From: an uncultured Gammaproteobacteria bacterium
GTDB taxonomy: Bacteria; Pseudomonadota; Gammaproteobacteria; Arenicellales; Poriferihabitantaceae
DNA length: 64,000 bases
Direction: 5' to 3'
Assembly (NCBI GenBank): GCA_947259885.1
Contig: CAMYNW010000002.1
Location: 124,001 to 188,000 of the forward strand
The notes under the pieces were generated by a model, which made no database searches, was not told where the DNA came from, and saw only the letters and a program-made list of their open reading frames with translations. Shown one piece after another: positions 28,030-37,032 of the stretch. Numbering within the stretch: the first letter of the stretch is position 1; each line of letters starts with the position of its first letter. A program made the translations under genes and the position numbers.

Positions 28030-29034
28030 TCAAGTGCGACAGCTCCGCAAGTATTCGCCAATCAGACAGAAGATTTCAAACATCAACACGGAACCTGTTA
28101 GACCGGTGATCTGATTTGGATTATCGACAGTAGGCATTGGACACACGATATCCCCACCGATGATGTTCTTACCTCGTAGTCCCTGAAGTATCTTTATAGC
28201 TTCCCAGGTGCGGAGTCCGCGATAACCTGCCTCCAGATTGGAAACACCGGGCGCATCTGCGGGGTCGAGAGCGTCAAGATCGAAACTGATATAGACAGGG
28301 TGATCACCAATTCGGTTCCGCATCAGTTCGATCGTGTCCCCAAGTCCTATCTCAAAAATCTCGTCGCTTGGCACGACACGATAGCCGGTGTCACTTTCCG
28401 CGGGATCTTTTCGCGGTTTCATGGGGTTACCCCGAATGCCAAGCTGAATACTGTGTTCGGCATCGACTGCACCTTCCTTTACCGTATAGGCCGCCCAGTG
28501 CGCCGCGGATTTCACCGCTCCAAGCCAATGCGGCATGTGATCGTAATCATCGCGATGCGCGTCGAAATGTACCAGTGCGATCTTCTCTCCTTTAGTGGTC
28601 TTAGATCCTTCGCCGCCCATTGCTTTCAGTATCGGACCGGTTATGGAATGATCCCCTCCAAAAGAAACCGGCCGGCATCCCGCCTGATCGACTATCCGAT
28701 AATAAGCCTCGATATGTTCGATAGAGATTTCATTATTGTTCGCTTCTGGAAGTGGCACATCGCCAAGATCATGAATCTTGAGTTCAGTCCACGGGTCGAG
28801 TTGAAAGGCCTGATGCGATCGTCTGAGCCGACCCGAAAGATTGCGAATCTGACGTGGCCCAAGGTGCTGATCTCTCTCGGTCGAACCATTTCCGGTGCTG
28901 TGTGGTACTCCAACAAGTCCTATTTCACAATGTGATGGGTCTTCATCCCAGGGGCATTTAAAGAATGTCGGAATGCCCCACCAATACCAGGGCTGCATCG
29001 CTTTCTTAGCGCTTTCAATATCAAATTCTGTCAT
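28030..29034 (-). CDS. Ureohydrolase (arginase/agmatinase family)
   Basis: SFGGDHSITGP, LVHFDAHRDDYD, YISFDLDALDPADAPGVSNLEAGY metal-binding motifs. Confidence 0.92.
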   Translation of the reverse strand: MTEFDIESAKKAMQPWYWWGIPTFFKCPWDEDPSHCEIGLVGVPHSTGNGSTERDQHLGPRQIRNLSGRLRRSHQAFQLDPWTELKIHDLGDVPLPEANNNEISIEHIEAYYRIVDQAGCRPVSFGGDHSITGPILKAMGGEGSKTTKGEKIALVHFDAHRDDYDHMPHWLGAVKSAAHWAAYTVKEGAVDAEHSIQLGIRGNPMKPRKDPAESDTGYRVVPSDEIFEIGLGDTIELMRNRIGDHPVYISFDLDALDPADAPGVSNLEAGYRGLRTWEAIKILQGLRGKNIIGGDIVCPMPTVDNPNQITGLTGSVLMFEIFCLIGEYLRSCRT

Positions 29035-29408
29035 GGCCGAAAGCTCTCAGATCAATTACAACAGAGCCCGTAGATAATATATTTCAGGCTGCGGATTGAA
29101 AAGTATAGCCTGATCATCGTCTAATGTGCTGAAAATGTCTTTGTTTAGTCTCATTCGTTTGCCGGTGGCGAAGCGTCTACAATATCTAAGTAAGTTTGTA
29201 TTCCAAATACTCTTAATTGAAACCGTATTATCTTCTGCTTCGGGCTTTTCCACCTATGTTTTCTGCTCAGCCGTTTAATGAATTGGTGTTTTGTATGTCA
29301 TATCTAACACTCCATCTGTTACTAATAAGATAAAGTATTGCAACCATCTGTTGAACTCACCTTCCTGAGCGGTCCTTCGCAAGACCATCCACGCCGTCAA
29401 CACCGGCG

Positions 29409-29444
29409 GGGCCTAAGGGACCTTATGGTCCGGTTGGACCGGCG
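29409..29444 (+). pseudogene. Possible remnant of a collagen-like (G-X-Y) coding sequence
   Basis: In-frame GPKGPYGPVGPA, four triplets, in a region without a convincing intact ORF. Confidence 0.25.
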
Positions 29445-29707
29445 ACACCTTGGGTGGTTCAGCCCTTAAAAAATGGACCACTATGAAAGTCCGCTTTACG
29501 AACAATTGATAGCGTAAACCGCCAATAATATTGCGAGATTTCAACAAGAGCGTTTCATTGATAGTCACTGCAGCGGCTCGCGCGTTACAAGCGCTTGTTG
29601 ACGCCTTCGGAGACGCAGTCATTTCGCACGCAATTGGCCAAATACATCTTTTTGGCAATACTCTTAATGCAACAAGATGAGAAAATACATTCGCTGTATT
29701 ATGTTCA

Positions 29708-30268
29708 TTATTCTATCCGAACGATGTATTCCTTTTTTTCATTGGTTTCGAGATTAAACTGGGAGCGGTTAGTATAGTTAACATGTTTACCATAGGTATG
29801 TAGCGACAGAGTTATGCGATCGGTTTCATTCACGACCGCATGGATTCCGCCGGTTTTTATAGCGACTACATCCCCTGCATCGGCTTTAAAGTCACGTTTG
29901 ACCCCCAGCTCTGCATAGTCTGGCCGACTGCCATCATCCAGTCTTTTGTATCGAATGTTTCGCTCCGTACCTTCCACTCCCGCAACAACGGCCCAAGTTC
30001 CATGGTCGTGTGGAGGAGTACCCCGACCTGGTAACCAGTTAACGATCAAAACGGCCAGGGTATGGTCCGGTTCTTCGTGCAGAAGATGCACGCCAAACCC
30101 CTGCTCCTCGTCGGTTTCATAATATTTCTGTTGGAGCCAGGACTTGTCAGCTACTAGACGCTCAACCAGTGGACCAACCCGATCGATAATTTCTTCCTCA
30201 TCCGTGGTTTCCGCAGTGATCTCTTTCAAGTCACTGACATACTGTTGAAGAGAGTAAGTGCCTGCCAT
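29708..30268 (-). CDS. Cysteine dioxygenase family (cupin) protein
   Basis: GRGTPPHDHGTWAVVAGVEGTERNIRY...GDVVAIKTGGIHAVVNETDRITLSLHTYGKHVNYTNRSQF. Start trimmed to MAGTYSLQQYV. Confidence 0.85.
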   Translation of the reverse strand: MAGTYSLQQYVSDLKEITAETTDEEEIIDRVGPLVERLVADKSWLQQKYYETDEEQGFGVHLLHEEPDHTLAVLIVNWLPGRGTPPHDHGTWAVVAGVEGTERNIRYKRLDDGSRPDYAELGVKRDFKADAGDVVAIKTGGIHAVVNETDRITLSLHTYGKHVNYTNRSQFNLETNEKKEYIVRIE

Positions 30269-30312
30269 TTTGGTTATCCTCCTCTCCCTGCCCGGGGGAA
30301 TGGTTCTGTCAT

Positions 30313-30330
30313 CGATCCTTGAAAGGATCG
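30313..30330. promoter_or_regulatory. Perfect palindrome upstream of the cysteine dioxygenase-like gene
   Basis: CGATCCTTGAAAGGATCG: 8-bp arms with GA centre, about 45 bp upstream of the start at 30268. Confidence 0.45.
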
Positions 30331-30371
30331 CGTAGTATCCTGAACACAATACATAATTCGCCCGAAAATTA

Positions 30372-30569
30372 TTAATTCTGTGATTTTTCCATTTCTTCTA
30401 AACATTTCACGTGTGCAATTCGATTTTCACACGTAATCCATTTGTCATTGCTGCATTCTGTTTTTCGACAAATTTCACATTCCGCGAGCTCATCAGGAAC
30501 ATCTTGAATAATTTCATTTTTGAAATTCTTTAAGATAGTTTTTAGTTTATATATTTTAGGATTATTCAT
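30372..30569 (-). CDS. Small Cys-rich, possibly zinc-binding protein, 65 aa
   Basis: CEICRKTECSNDKWITCENRIAHVKCLEEME: regularly spaced Cys/His residues. Confidence 0.5.
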   Translation of the reverse strand: MNNPKIYKLKTILKNFKNEIIQDVPDELAECEICRKTECSNDKWITCENRIAHVKCLEEMEKSQN

Positions 30570-30901
30570 AACAGGGTCTTATTTTGAAAGTGACACAACC
30601 TCGCAATCATAGCATTACCAATCCACGGTTGATGCCTTTGACCTGCATCAACCTGGATTGGCTACTGTTCTATGTGGCGCCACTATTAGGCCGCAGGGCA
30701 TTTTTAAGCCATTTCAGCTACATTCTTTTAGGTCTGCATTTCCGTGTTTATCCGATGATGGCCTGCTCAACTTTTGAAGCTGCAAGATCAGAATCAGATA
30801 TGAACAGACAATGAGCCTGTCAATAATCGCTCTGTGGTCATTGCCACGTACAAACCTGTCATGGCATGCTGTGCGTCAAGCCATGCACACTGCACCCAGC
30901 C

Positions 30902-31834
30902 ATGAATGTAGATCTTAAGAAATATCCTTTGGACCAGGAGATGCAGGCTTTCCTTGAAAAAAGCGAGGAAATCTATCCACCGAATAATGGTGCACTAACT
31001 GTCGAGGAGAATCGCCGTCTTTATCTTCAGATGTGTGAATCTTTTCAGGCGCCGATCCCTGACGGAATAGTCATCACTGATCATGAGATTCCGGGCAGGC
31101 ATGGTCCAGTGCCGATTCGCATTTACGAACACCAGGACCACCGATCAGCGGTCACCGTGCTTTATCTTCATGGCGGTGGATTTGTGGTAGGTGATCTAGA
31201 CACTCACAATTCAATCTGCGCAGAGCTTTCGGCCCGATGTGGCCACCGACTGGTTGCGGTGGACTACCGCCTGGCACCGGAGCATGTGCACCCTGTACAG
31301 TTTGAAGACGCGCTGGACGTTTATCTGGCAATCGATCAGGGTCACACCGTCCTGGTCGGCGATTCAGCAGGTGCCAACCTGGTCGCTGCCATCTGCGTAG
31401 CGCAGCACGGTAGTGATCGGCAGCCTGTGGGGCAGGTACTCATTTATCCATGGCTTGGTGGAGAGCTGTATGACCTCGAATCGTATGTCAGCAATGCCGA
31501 CGCGCCCGGCCTTACCGCCAAGGATATTGAAGACTACCGTCAACTTCGTTGTGGCGGAGAACCACACTTGCATGATCCAGTCTATTACCCGCTTGCACTG
31601 AAAGAGTATGCAGACCTTCCACCGTGTGTTGCTTTCGCTGCCGAATTTGATCCGATTCGAGATGATGCGGTCGAGTGGGTCAACAGACTTAAAAACGCTG
31701 GAGTAGAGGCGACCTGCCACTATGAATCCGGATTGATTCATAGTTATCTCAGAGCACGTCATTGCAGCAATAAAGCAAGCGCCAGTTTTGATCGAATCTG
31801 TGAAGCCGTTGCAGATCTCGGAGAGATTCGTTGA
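30902..31834 (+). CDS. Alpha/beta hydrolase (HSL/esterase family)
   Basis: YLHGGGFVVGDLDTHNSICAELS, VAVDYRLAPEH, VLVGDSAGANL. Start trimmed to MNVDLKKYP. Confidence 0.9.
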   Translation: MNVDLKKYPLDQEMQAFLEKSEEIYPPNNGALTVEENRRLYLQMCESFQAPIPDGIVITDHEIPGRHGPVPIRIYEHQDHRSAVTVLYLHGGGFVVGDLDTHNSICAELSARCGHRLVAVDYRLAPEHVHPVQFEDALDVYLAIDQGHTVLVGDSAGANLVAAICVAQHGSDRQPVGQVLIYPWLGGELYDLESYVSNADAPGLTAKDIEDYRQLRCGGEPHLHDPVYYPLALKEYADLPPCVAFAAEFDPIRDDAVEWVNRLKNAGVEATCHYESGLIHSYLRARHCSNKASASFDRICEAVADLGEIR

Positions 31835-31908
31835 AGCCCGAAAACGGTTTGACTGCGGTCAGGCCTGAGAATTGCTACTGAGCGCACTACCACACTTATC
31901 TTAAGATT

Positions 31909-32823
31909 TTGCGCAGAATCTCTGAACTGACTTTAGCCAAATTTTGCGGAATCTATTCCGGCATTGTATTTGGCATCTACTGGATCCCGCTTAGACAACT
32001 CGAAAGCGCTGGTTTTCCAGGGATTTGGGCCACGTCGGTATTTAACCTGATCGCCACGATACTGATTCTGCCGGTCATGATTTATAACTGGAAACGGTTC
32101 GTTCCGGGTCGACCGCGCTTTCACTTTATCTGCTTCGGCACTGGTCTGGGGTACGCGCTTTACGCTTCGGCATTCCTCTACACGGATGTCATCTCTGTGA
32201 TCGTATTGTTTTACTTGATGCCGATATGGGGATTTGTTCTGGCAAGGTTTGTGATTGGCGATGCCATAACGCCGGTGCGTTGGGGCTCGATGGTTATTGC
32301 CGTACTTGGACTATGGGTTATTCTGGGTCAGGGTAGTGAAGTTCCGGTACCGAATAACGTCGGTGACTGGATGGCTTTAGTTGCGGGTTTATTGTGGGCT
32401 GGACTGTCATTGATGTTATTGACTGATGAACCGGAGCAGCCGATCAACTATGCCGTCGGTTTTATCAGCTGGGGATGTGTCATTTCACTGATATGCGCCT
32501 GGATAGCCACACATTATGGATTTGAACAAGCACCACATTGGTCAGGTCTTATGGGTGAGCTAATGTGGTTGGTGCCATTTGCAATGTTAATCATTATTCC
32601 GGCAGCGGTAGCCACTATCTACGGCCCGACAAAACTGAATCCAGGTATCGTCGGACTGTTGTTTATGACTGAAATCAGCGTCGGCACCGTCACTGCCGCG
32701 ATCTGGGCCGGGGAGCCATTCGGCACGCCACAGTTAATGGGCGTGCTTCTCATCACATTCGCCGGTGTGCTCGAAACCGCATGGGTCTTCTTGCGTCGAA
32801 GGCCTGCAGCACAAACAAGCTAA
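31909..32823 (+). CDS. DMT/EamA family transporter
   Basis: 304 aa, about ten TM spans, FCGIYSGIVFGIYWIPLRQLESAGFPGIWATSVFNL; TTG start likely. Confidence 0.82.
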   Translation: MRRISELTLAKFCGIYSGIVFGIYWIPLRQLESAGFPGIWATSVFNLIATILILPVMIYNWKRFVPGRPRFHFICFGTGLGYALYASAFLYTDVISVIVLFYLMPIWGFVLARFVIGDAITPVRWGSMVIAVLGLWVILGQGSEVPVPNNVGDWMALVAGLLWAGLSLMLLTDEPEQPINYAVGFISWGCVISLICAWIATHYGFEQAPHWSGLMGELMWLVPFAMLIIIPAAVATIYGPTKLNPGIVGLLFMTEISVGTVTAAIWAGEPFGTPQLMGVLLITFAGVLETAWVFLRRRPAAQTS

Positions 32824-33581
32824 GGCGGTTAACTTTGCTCGGCCGATACAGATCATTGCTACGACCAGATCAGCTTCCCAATCGAGCTGTGGTTGGATTG
32901 GCCCTGACTCCGGTATTGATTGCGGTGGTCCTGCTGTTGCTTGATCGTTATGGTATTCAACGCGCATTTTACCAACATTTTTCTGAGCTGGACTTGTATC
33001 GCGCTATGGGTGACACAGATCAATCTTTTGCGGCTCAACTACATTTTTCCGCCTCCTGTCTGACGTTGTTTGTATTGGTACCGCTATCATTTCATTTGGC
33101 TTTTCCGGTGGATAACATTCACGCTTACGGCCTTTCTTTACGCGCCGCGATTACGCACTTTCCACTATACGGAATCATGCTTCTTATCATGCTGCCAGTT
33201 CTGTGGTTCATTTCAGCGACGGAAGGGTTCAAGCATTTTTACCCAATGTACAAACCGACAGCAATAGGGGATTGGCTGTTGTATGAACTAGTGTACATGC
33301 TGCAATTCTTTGCAGTCGAGTTTTTCTTCAGAGGCTTTTGCTTATTTCGACTGGAACGAATCGCCGGCCTCTATGCGATCGCTATCATGGTCATTCCTTA
33401 TGGCTTAATACACATCTACAAACCCCTTCCGGAAGCACTGGGTTCGGTGGTCGCGGGGTTAATTCTTGGTTATATGGCGATCAAGACCCGCTCTATTTGG
33501 CCGGGCCTGCTGGTCCATTGTGGCGTGGCGTTCAGCATGGATGTGTTTGCCTTACTTCGCAATGGGTGGTTCTCCGTTTAG
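32781..33581 (+). CDS. CPBP-family intramembrane protease-like protein (start probably downstream of 32781)
   Basis: VEFFFRGFCLFRLERIAGLYAIAIMVIPYGLIHIYKPLPEALGSVVAGLILGYMAIKTRSIWPGLLVHCGVAFSMD. Confidence 0.78.
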   Translation: MGLLASKACSTNKLRRLTLLGRYRSLLRPDQLPNRAVVGLALTPVLIAVVLLLLDRYGIQRAFYQHFSELDLYRAMGDTDQSFAAQLHFSASCLTLFVLVPLSFHLAFPVDNIHAYGLSLRAAITHFPLYGIMLLIMLPVLWFISATEGFKHFYPMYKPTAIGDWLLYELVYMLQFFAVEFFFRGFCLFRLERIAGLYAIAIMVIPYGLIHIYKPLPEALGSVVAGLILGYMAIKTRSIWPGLLVHCGVAFSMDVFALLRNGWFSV

Positions 33582-33623
33582 ACATTCCATTTGCCTGCAA
33601 TCGATTAATACGAAACACACTTG

Positions 33624-34043
33624 CTAATGGGCTTTGCTTAAGTTCTTTCCAATGGTTTTTAGCTGACCGACCATGCTGACCAGGCCATTGGAACGGGTCG
33701 GGGATAGATGTTCCTTGAGACCGATTCGATCGATGAAATAGAGGTCGCTGGTGGCGATCTCCTCAGGTTTTTGCCCGGATAATACACGCACCAGCAAGGC
33801 AATGATCCCTTTTGTGATCACAGCATCGCTATCGGCGGTGAAATTTACCCGCCCCTCTTGCATTTCGGCATGCAACCAGACCTGACTCTGGCACCCAGGA
33901 ATAAGGTGCTGCTCGTCTTTGAAAGTGGAATCGATTAGCGGCAGTTTTTTTCCCAGATCAATGATGTACTCATACTTATCCATCCATTGATCAAAAAGTT
34001 CAAATTCCTCAACTATTTCATCCTGGAGTCGATTGATTTCCAT
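33624..34043 (-). CDS. sufE: Cysteine desulfuration protein SufE
   Basis: KDEQHLIPGCQSQVWLHAEMQEGRVNFTADSDAVITKGIIALLV. Confidence 0.93.
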   Translation of the reverse strand: MEINRLQDEIVEEFELFDQWMDKYEYIIDLGKKLPLIDSTFKDEQHLIPGCQSQVWLHAEMQEGRVNFTADSDAVITKGIIALLVRVLSGQKPEEIATSDLYFIDRIGLKEHLSPTRSNGLVSMVGQLKTIGKNLSKAH

Positions 34044-34044
34044 T

Positions 34045-35298
34045 CTATGACAGCATTTCGAGTGCGCGTTTCAAAGCCGCAACCAGAACATCCACATCGG
34101 CGCGGGTGTTGTACATGGCGAACGAAGCACGGACTGTACCGGGAATATGATAATAATCCATTAATGGTTGGGTGCAGTGATGACCAGTCCGCACCGCAAT
34201 TCCCTGTTGATCAAGCAGAGTACCGATATCAAAAGGATGTTGCCCTTCGATTATGAACGATATCACACTGGCTTTATGCTCAGCGGTACCGATAATCTTT
34301 AATCCAGGAATTTGCTGTAATTTTTCTGTTGCGTAGTCCAGCAAATCTTGCTCGTGATCAGCCAACGCCCGCGGTTCAAACTGCGAGACATAATCAATTG
34401 CGGCGGCCAGGCCGATCCCTCCAACAATATTCGGGGTGCCGGCCTCGAATTTATGCGGCAAAGTGTTATAGGTGGTTTTCTCGAAAGTCACCTTTTTAAT
34501 CATGTCACCGCCTCCTTGATATGGCGGCATATTGTTCAATAGGTCTTCTTTTCCGTAAAGAATTCCGACACCAGTAGGTCCAAATATTTTATGTCCGGAA
34601 AAGGCATAAAAATCTACATCCAAAGCCTTTACGTCCACCCGCATATGGGGCACGCATTGCGCGCCATCTAGCAGCACCAATGCACCGTGTTTGTGGCTCA
34701 TTCGAATCACATCTTCAACCGGATTGATGGTGCCTAGAGAATTAGACACGTGAGCAATAGCCACCATTCGCGTCCGGTCTCCCAGCAACGATTGAAACGC
34801 CGCCATATCCAACTCACCACTTTCGTGAATAGGAATGACTTTAAGTATCGCCTTCCGCTCATCGCAGATCATCTGCCAGGGAACGATATTGGAATGATGC
34901 TCCATGGTTGAAATGACAACTTCATCACCAGGCTCCAGGAATCTCCTGCCCCACGACGATGCCACCAGGTTTATGCTGTCGGTTGTACCTCGGGTAAACA
35001 ACACCTCGTAGTCGTGATCGGCATTGATAAACAGGCGGACCGTTTCACGGGCATCCTCATAGGCTTGGGTTGCAAGCTGGCTCAGATGATGCACACCACG
35101 ATGGATATTCGAATTCTGATCCCTGTAATACCTGTCGATCGTGTCAATCACGGACTTCGGTTTTTGTGCGGTGGCGCCATTGTCGAGGTAGATCAGTGGA
35201 CGACCGTTGACTTCACGCTGCAGAATTGGAAAGTCTTTGCGGATCGCTTCCGCATCGAATTTTGTGCTTTCTACTTTAGGTGCGAGTGCTTTGTTCAC
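34045..35298 (-). CDS. sufS: Cysteine desulfurase SufS/CsdA type
   Basis: FPILQREVNGRPLIYLDNGATAQKP, STMEHHSNIVPWQ, FYAFSGHKIFGPTGVGILYGK, VRTGHHCTQPLMDYY. Confidence 0.96.
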   Translation of the reverse strand: MNKALAPKVESTKFDAEAIRKDFPILQREVNGRPLIYLDNGATAQKPKSVIDTIDRYYRDQNSNIHRGVHHLSQLATQAYEDARETVRLFINADHDYEVLFTRGTTDSINLVASSWGRRFLEPGDEVVISTMEHHSNIVPWQMICDERKAILKVIPIHESGELDMAAFQSLLGDRTRMVAIAHVSNSLGTINPVEDVIRMSHKHGALVLLDGAQCVPHMRVDVKALDVDFYAFSGHKIFGPTGVGILYGKEDLLNNMPPYQGGGDMIKKVTFEKTTYNTLPHKFEAGTPNIVGGIGLAAAIDYVSQFEPRALADHEQDLLDYATEKLQQIPGLKIIGTAEHKASVISFIIEGQHPFDIGTLLDQQGIAVRTGHHCTQPLMDYYHIPGTVRASFAMYNTRADVDVLVAALKRALEMLS

Positions 35299-35439
35299 TG
35301 GATTTCTGGCTTTTCATGATTATCCGAGCAAGATGGCCTCAGATATGGCCTTTTCAACGGCTGAAACGGCCAAATTGGGGGCCTGGTTCGAGTCAATATG
35401 CGGCATTTGCCCATCGATTGCTACCTAGTACTTTAAAGA

Positions 35440-36207
35440 TCAGCCCCTATTCATAAACACGGAAATCGCAGCTTGCGCTTCCTCAGAAGCAAGGTGCCGG
35501 GAAAAGTGCCCTGCTTCTTCCTCAATCCGCGACAGTATTTCAGCCGTATCACCGCGCAGTAACCGCCGCGTGGTCGATAAGGCCTGCTGGGGTTTTTGTG
35601 CCAGTATAGCAACCACTTCCAGAGTGGCCGACTGAATATTCTGCTCGTCAACTATTTTGTTCACAAGGCCTGCATTCATCGCTTCCTCAGCGCCCCATCT
35701 CTGCCCCATCGCGAGCAACGAAAAAGCCCGTTGGGGACCAAAAAGACGGGGTGCCACAAGACTCGATCCGGCTTCCGGGACCAGCCCTAGATCGACAAAA
35801 GGCGTCTGGAAATAGCTGCGAGGGGTGGCCAACACATAGTCGCAATGCATCAGCAAGGTAGTTCCGATTCCGATAGCTGGTCCATCCACTGCGGCAACGA
35901 TTGATTTTTCCGCAGTAACCAGGGCTCTTAGAAAACTTAGCACTTCGTTACCAAGTCCAGCTCCCGTAAGATCGTGACCGATAAAATCTCCAAGGTCGTT
36001 ACCTGCGCTAAACACGCCGTACCCTCCGAGAAACAGGTGCACCCTGACCGAATCGTTTTGATCACCTTCTGACAGTGCCGTTGCCATGGCCAAGTACATT
36101 TCTCTGGTGATCGCGTTTTTCTTTTCAATTCGATTGAATCGAATAGTGCTGATCGCATTTTCAATTGTCACTACTACACCGCTATGGCTGTCGTCAGAGT
36201 CATTCAT
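35440..36207 (-). CDS. Enoyl-CoA hydratase/isomerase family protein
   Basis: IRFNRIEKKNAITREMYLAMATAL, FSAGNDLGDF, VDGPAIGIGTTLLMHCDYVLA. Start trimmed from 36603 to MNDSDDSHSG because upstream codons are antisense to a Nudix gene. Confidence 0.9.
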   Translation of the reverse strand: MNDSDDSHSGVVVTIENAISTIRFNRIEKKNAITREMYLAMATALSEGDQNDSVRVHLFLGGYGVFSAGNDLGDFIGHDLTGAGLGNEVLSFLRALVTAEKSIVAAVDGPAIGIGTTLLMHCDYVLATPRSYFQTPFVDLGLVPEAGSSLVAPRLFGPQRAFSLLAMGQRWGAEEAMNAGLVNKIVDEQNIQSATLEVVAILAQKPQQALSTTRRLLRGDTAEILSRIEEEAGHFSRHLASEEAQAAISVFMNRG

Positions 36208-36298
36208 TCTCAGATGATGAAGAGTTGGTTGGGTTACCCCCAGGGCGCTGCTGTATAAGTATAATGTAAATTGTATTGACACTTCTTCCTGGCATTCC

Positions 36299-36967
36299 GT
36301 GCACCAATTTAGCTTAGACAGCGCTTTGTTAGAACGCATCAGGGATGGCCTCGCTCGGTTTAATTGGATGGACCAATTCAATCCAAGCTTGCGCAGAGCC
36401 GCGGTCACTATTACCTTGGTCAAAGCTAGCGAAGACCCGGATGCAAACAATATCCTATGGAGCATTGAGCAGAAGAACGAAGCAGCCGTGCTTCTCACCC
36501 GACGCTCAAACAAGCTCAATAAACATGCGGGACAATGGGCTTTGCCCGGTGGGTCAATTGATCGGGATGAATCGGCGGAACAAGCAGCGCTGAGAGAACT
36601 CAACGAAGAAGTGGGACTGACCCTCGGTCACGATGCGATCATTGGCCGTTTGGATGATTACACTACCCGATCCGGGTTTTGTATCACTCCGGTGGTTGTT
36701 TGGGGCGACGTAGCGTCCGAACTGGTTGCCAATCCGGACGAAGTGGCATCTATTCACCGCATACCACTCAAGGAGTTTCTTCGCGAGGATTCACCGATGC
36801 TGGAAACCATTCCTGAAAGCAAGCACCCGGTGCTTAAAATGCCAATTGGGGATAGCTGGATCGCAGCCCCTACTGCAGCGGTACTTTACCAGTTTCGTGA
36901 AGTAGCCATACTCGGCAGAGCAACCAGAGTCGCGCATTTCGAACAACCCTATTTTGCATGGCGGTAA
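36299..36967 (+). CDS. Nudix hydrolase (CoA pyrophosphatase-like)
   Basis: GQWALPGGSIDRDESAEQAALRELNEEVGL Nudix box. Confidence 0.92.
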   Translation: MHQFSLDSALLERIRDGLARFNWMDQFNPSLRRAAVTITLVKASEDPDANNILWSIEQKNEAAVLLTRRSNKLNKHAGQWALPGGSIDRDESAEQAALRELNEEVGLTLGHDAIIGRLDDYTTRSGFCITPVVVWGDVASELVANPDEVASIHRIPLKEFLREDSPMLETIPESKHPVLKMPIGDSWIAAPTAAVLYQFREVAILGRATRVAHFEQPYFAWR

Positions 36968-37032
36968 ATACTGGTTGCATCACGGCCTGCGGACGAGTAC
37001 GGTCGCATTGCGATTAACAAACCTTGAAAGTT

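Noticed and set aside
27791-28114. 107-aa plus-strand ORF
   Set aside because: Its 3' end is antisense to the ureohydrolase and there is no domain; weak coding character.
31850-31861. TGACTGCGGTCA as a third copy of the guaD/xdhA operator
   Set aside because: The half-site spacing is N4 rather than N6, and the centre does not match.
36208-36603. N-terminal extension of the enoyl-CoA hydratase ORF
   Set aside because: It is antisense to the convincing Nudix gene and lacks family similarity; the start was placed at 36207.
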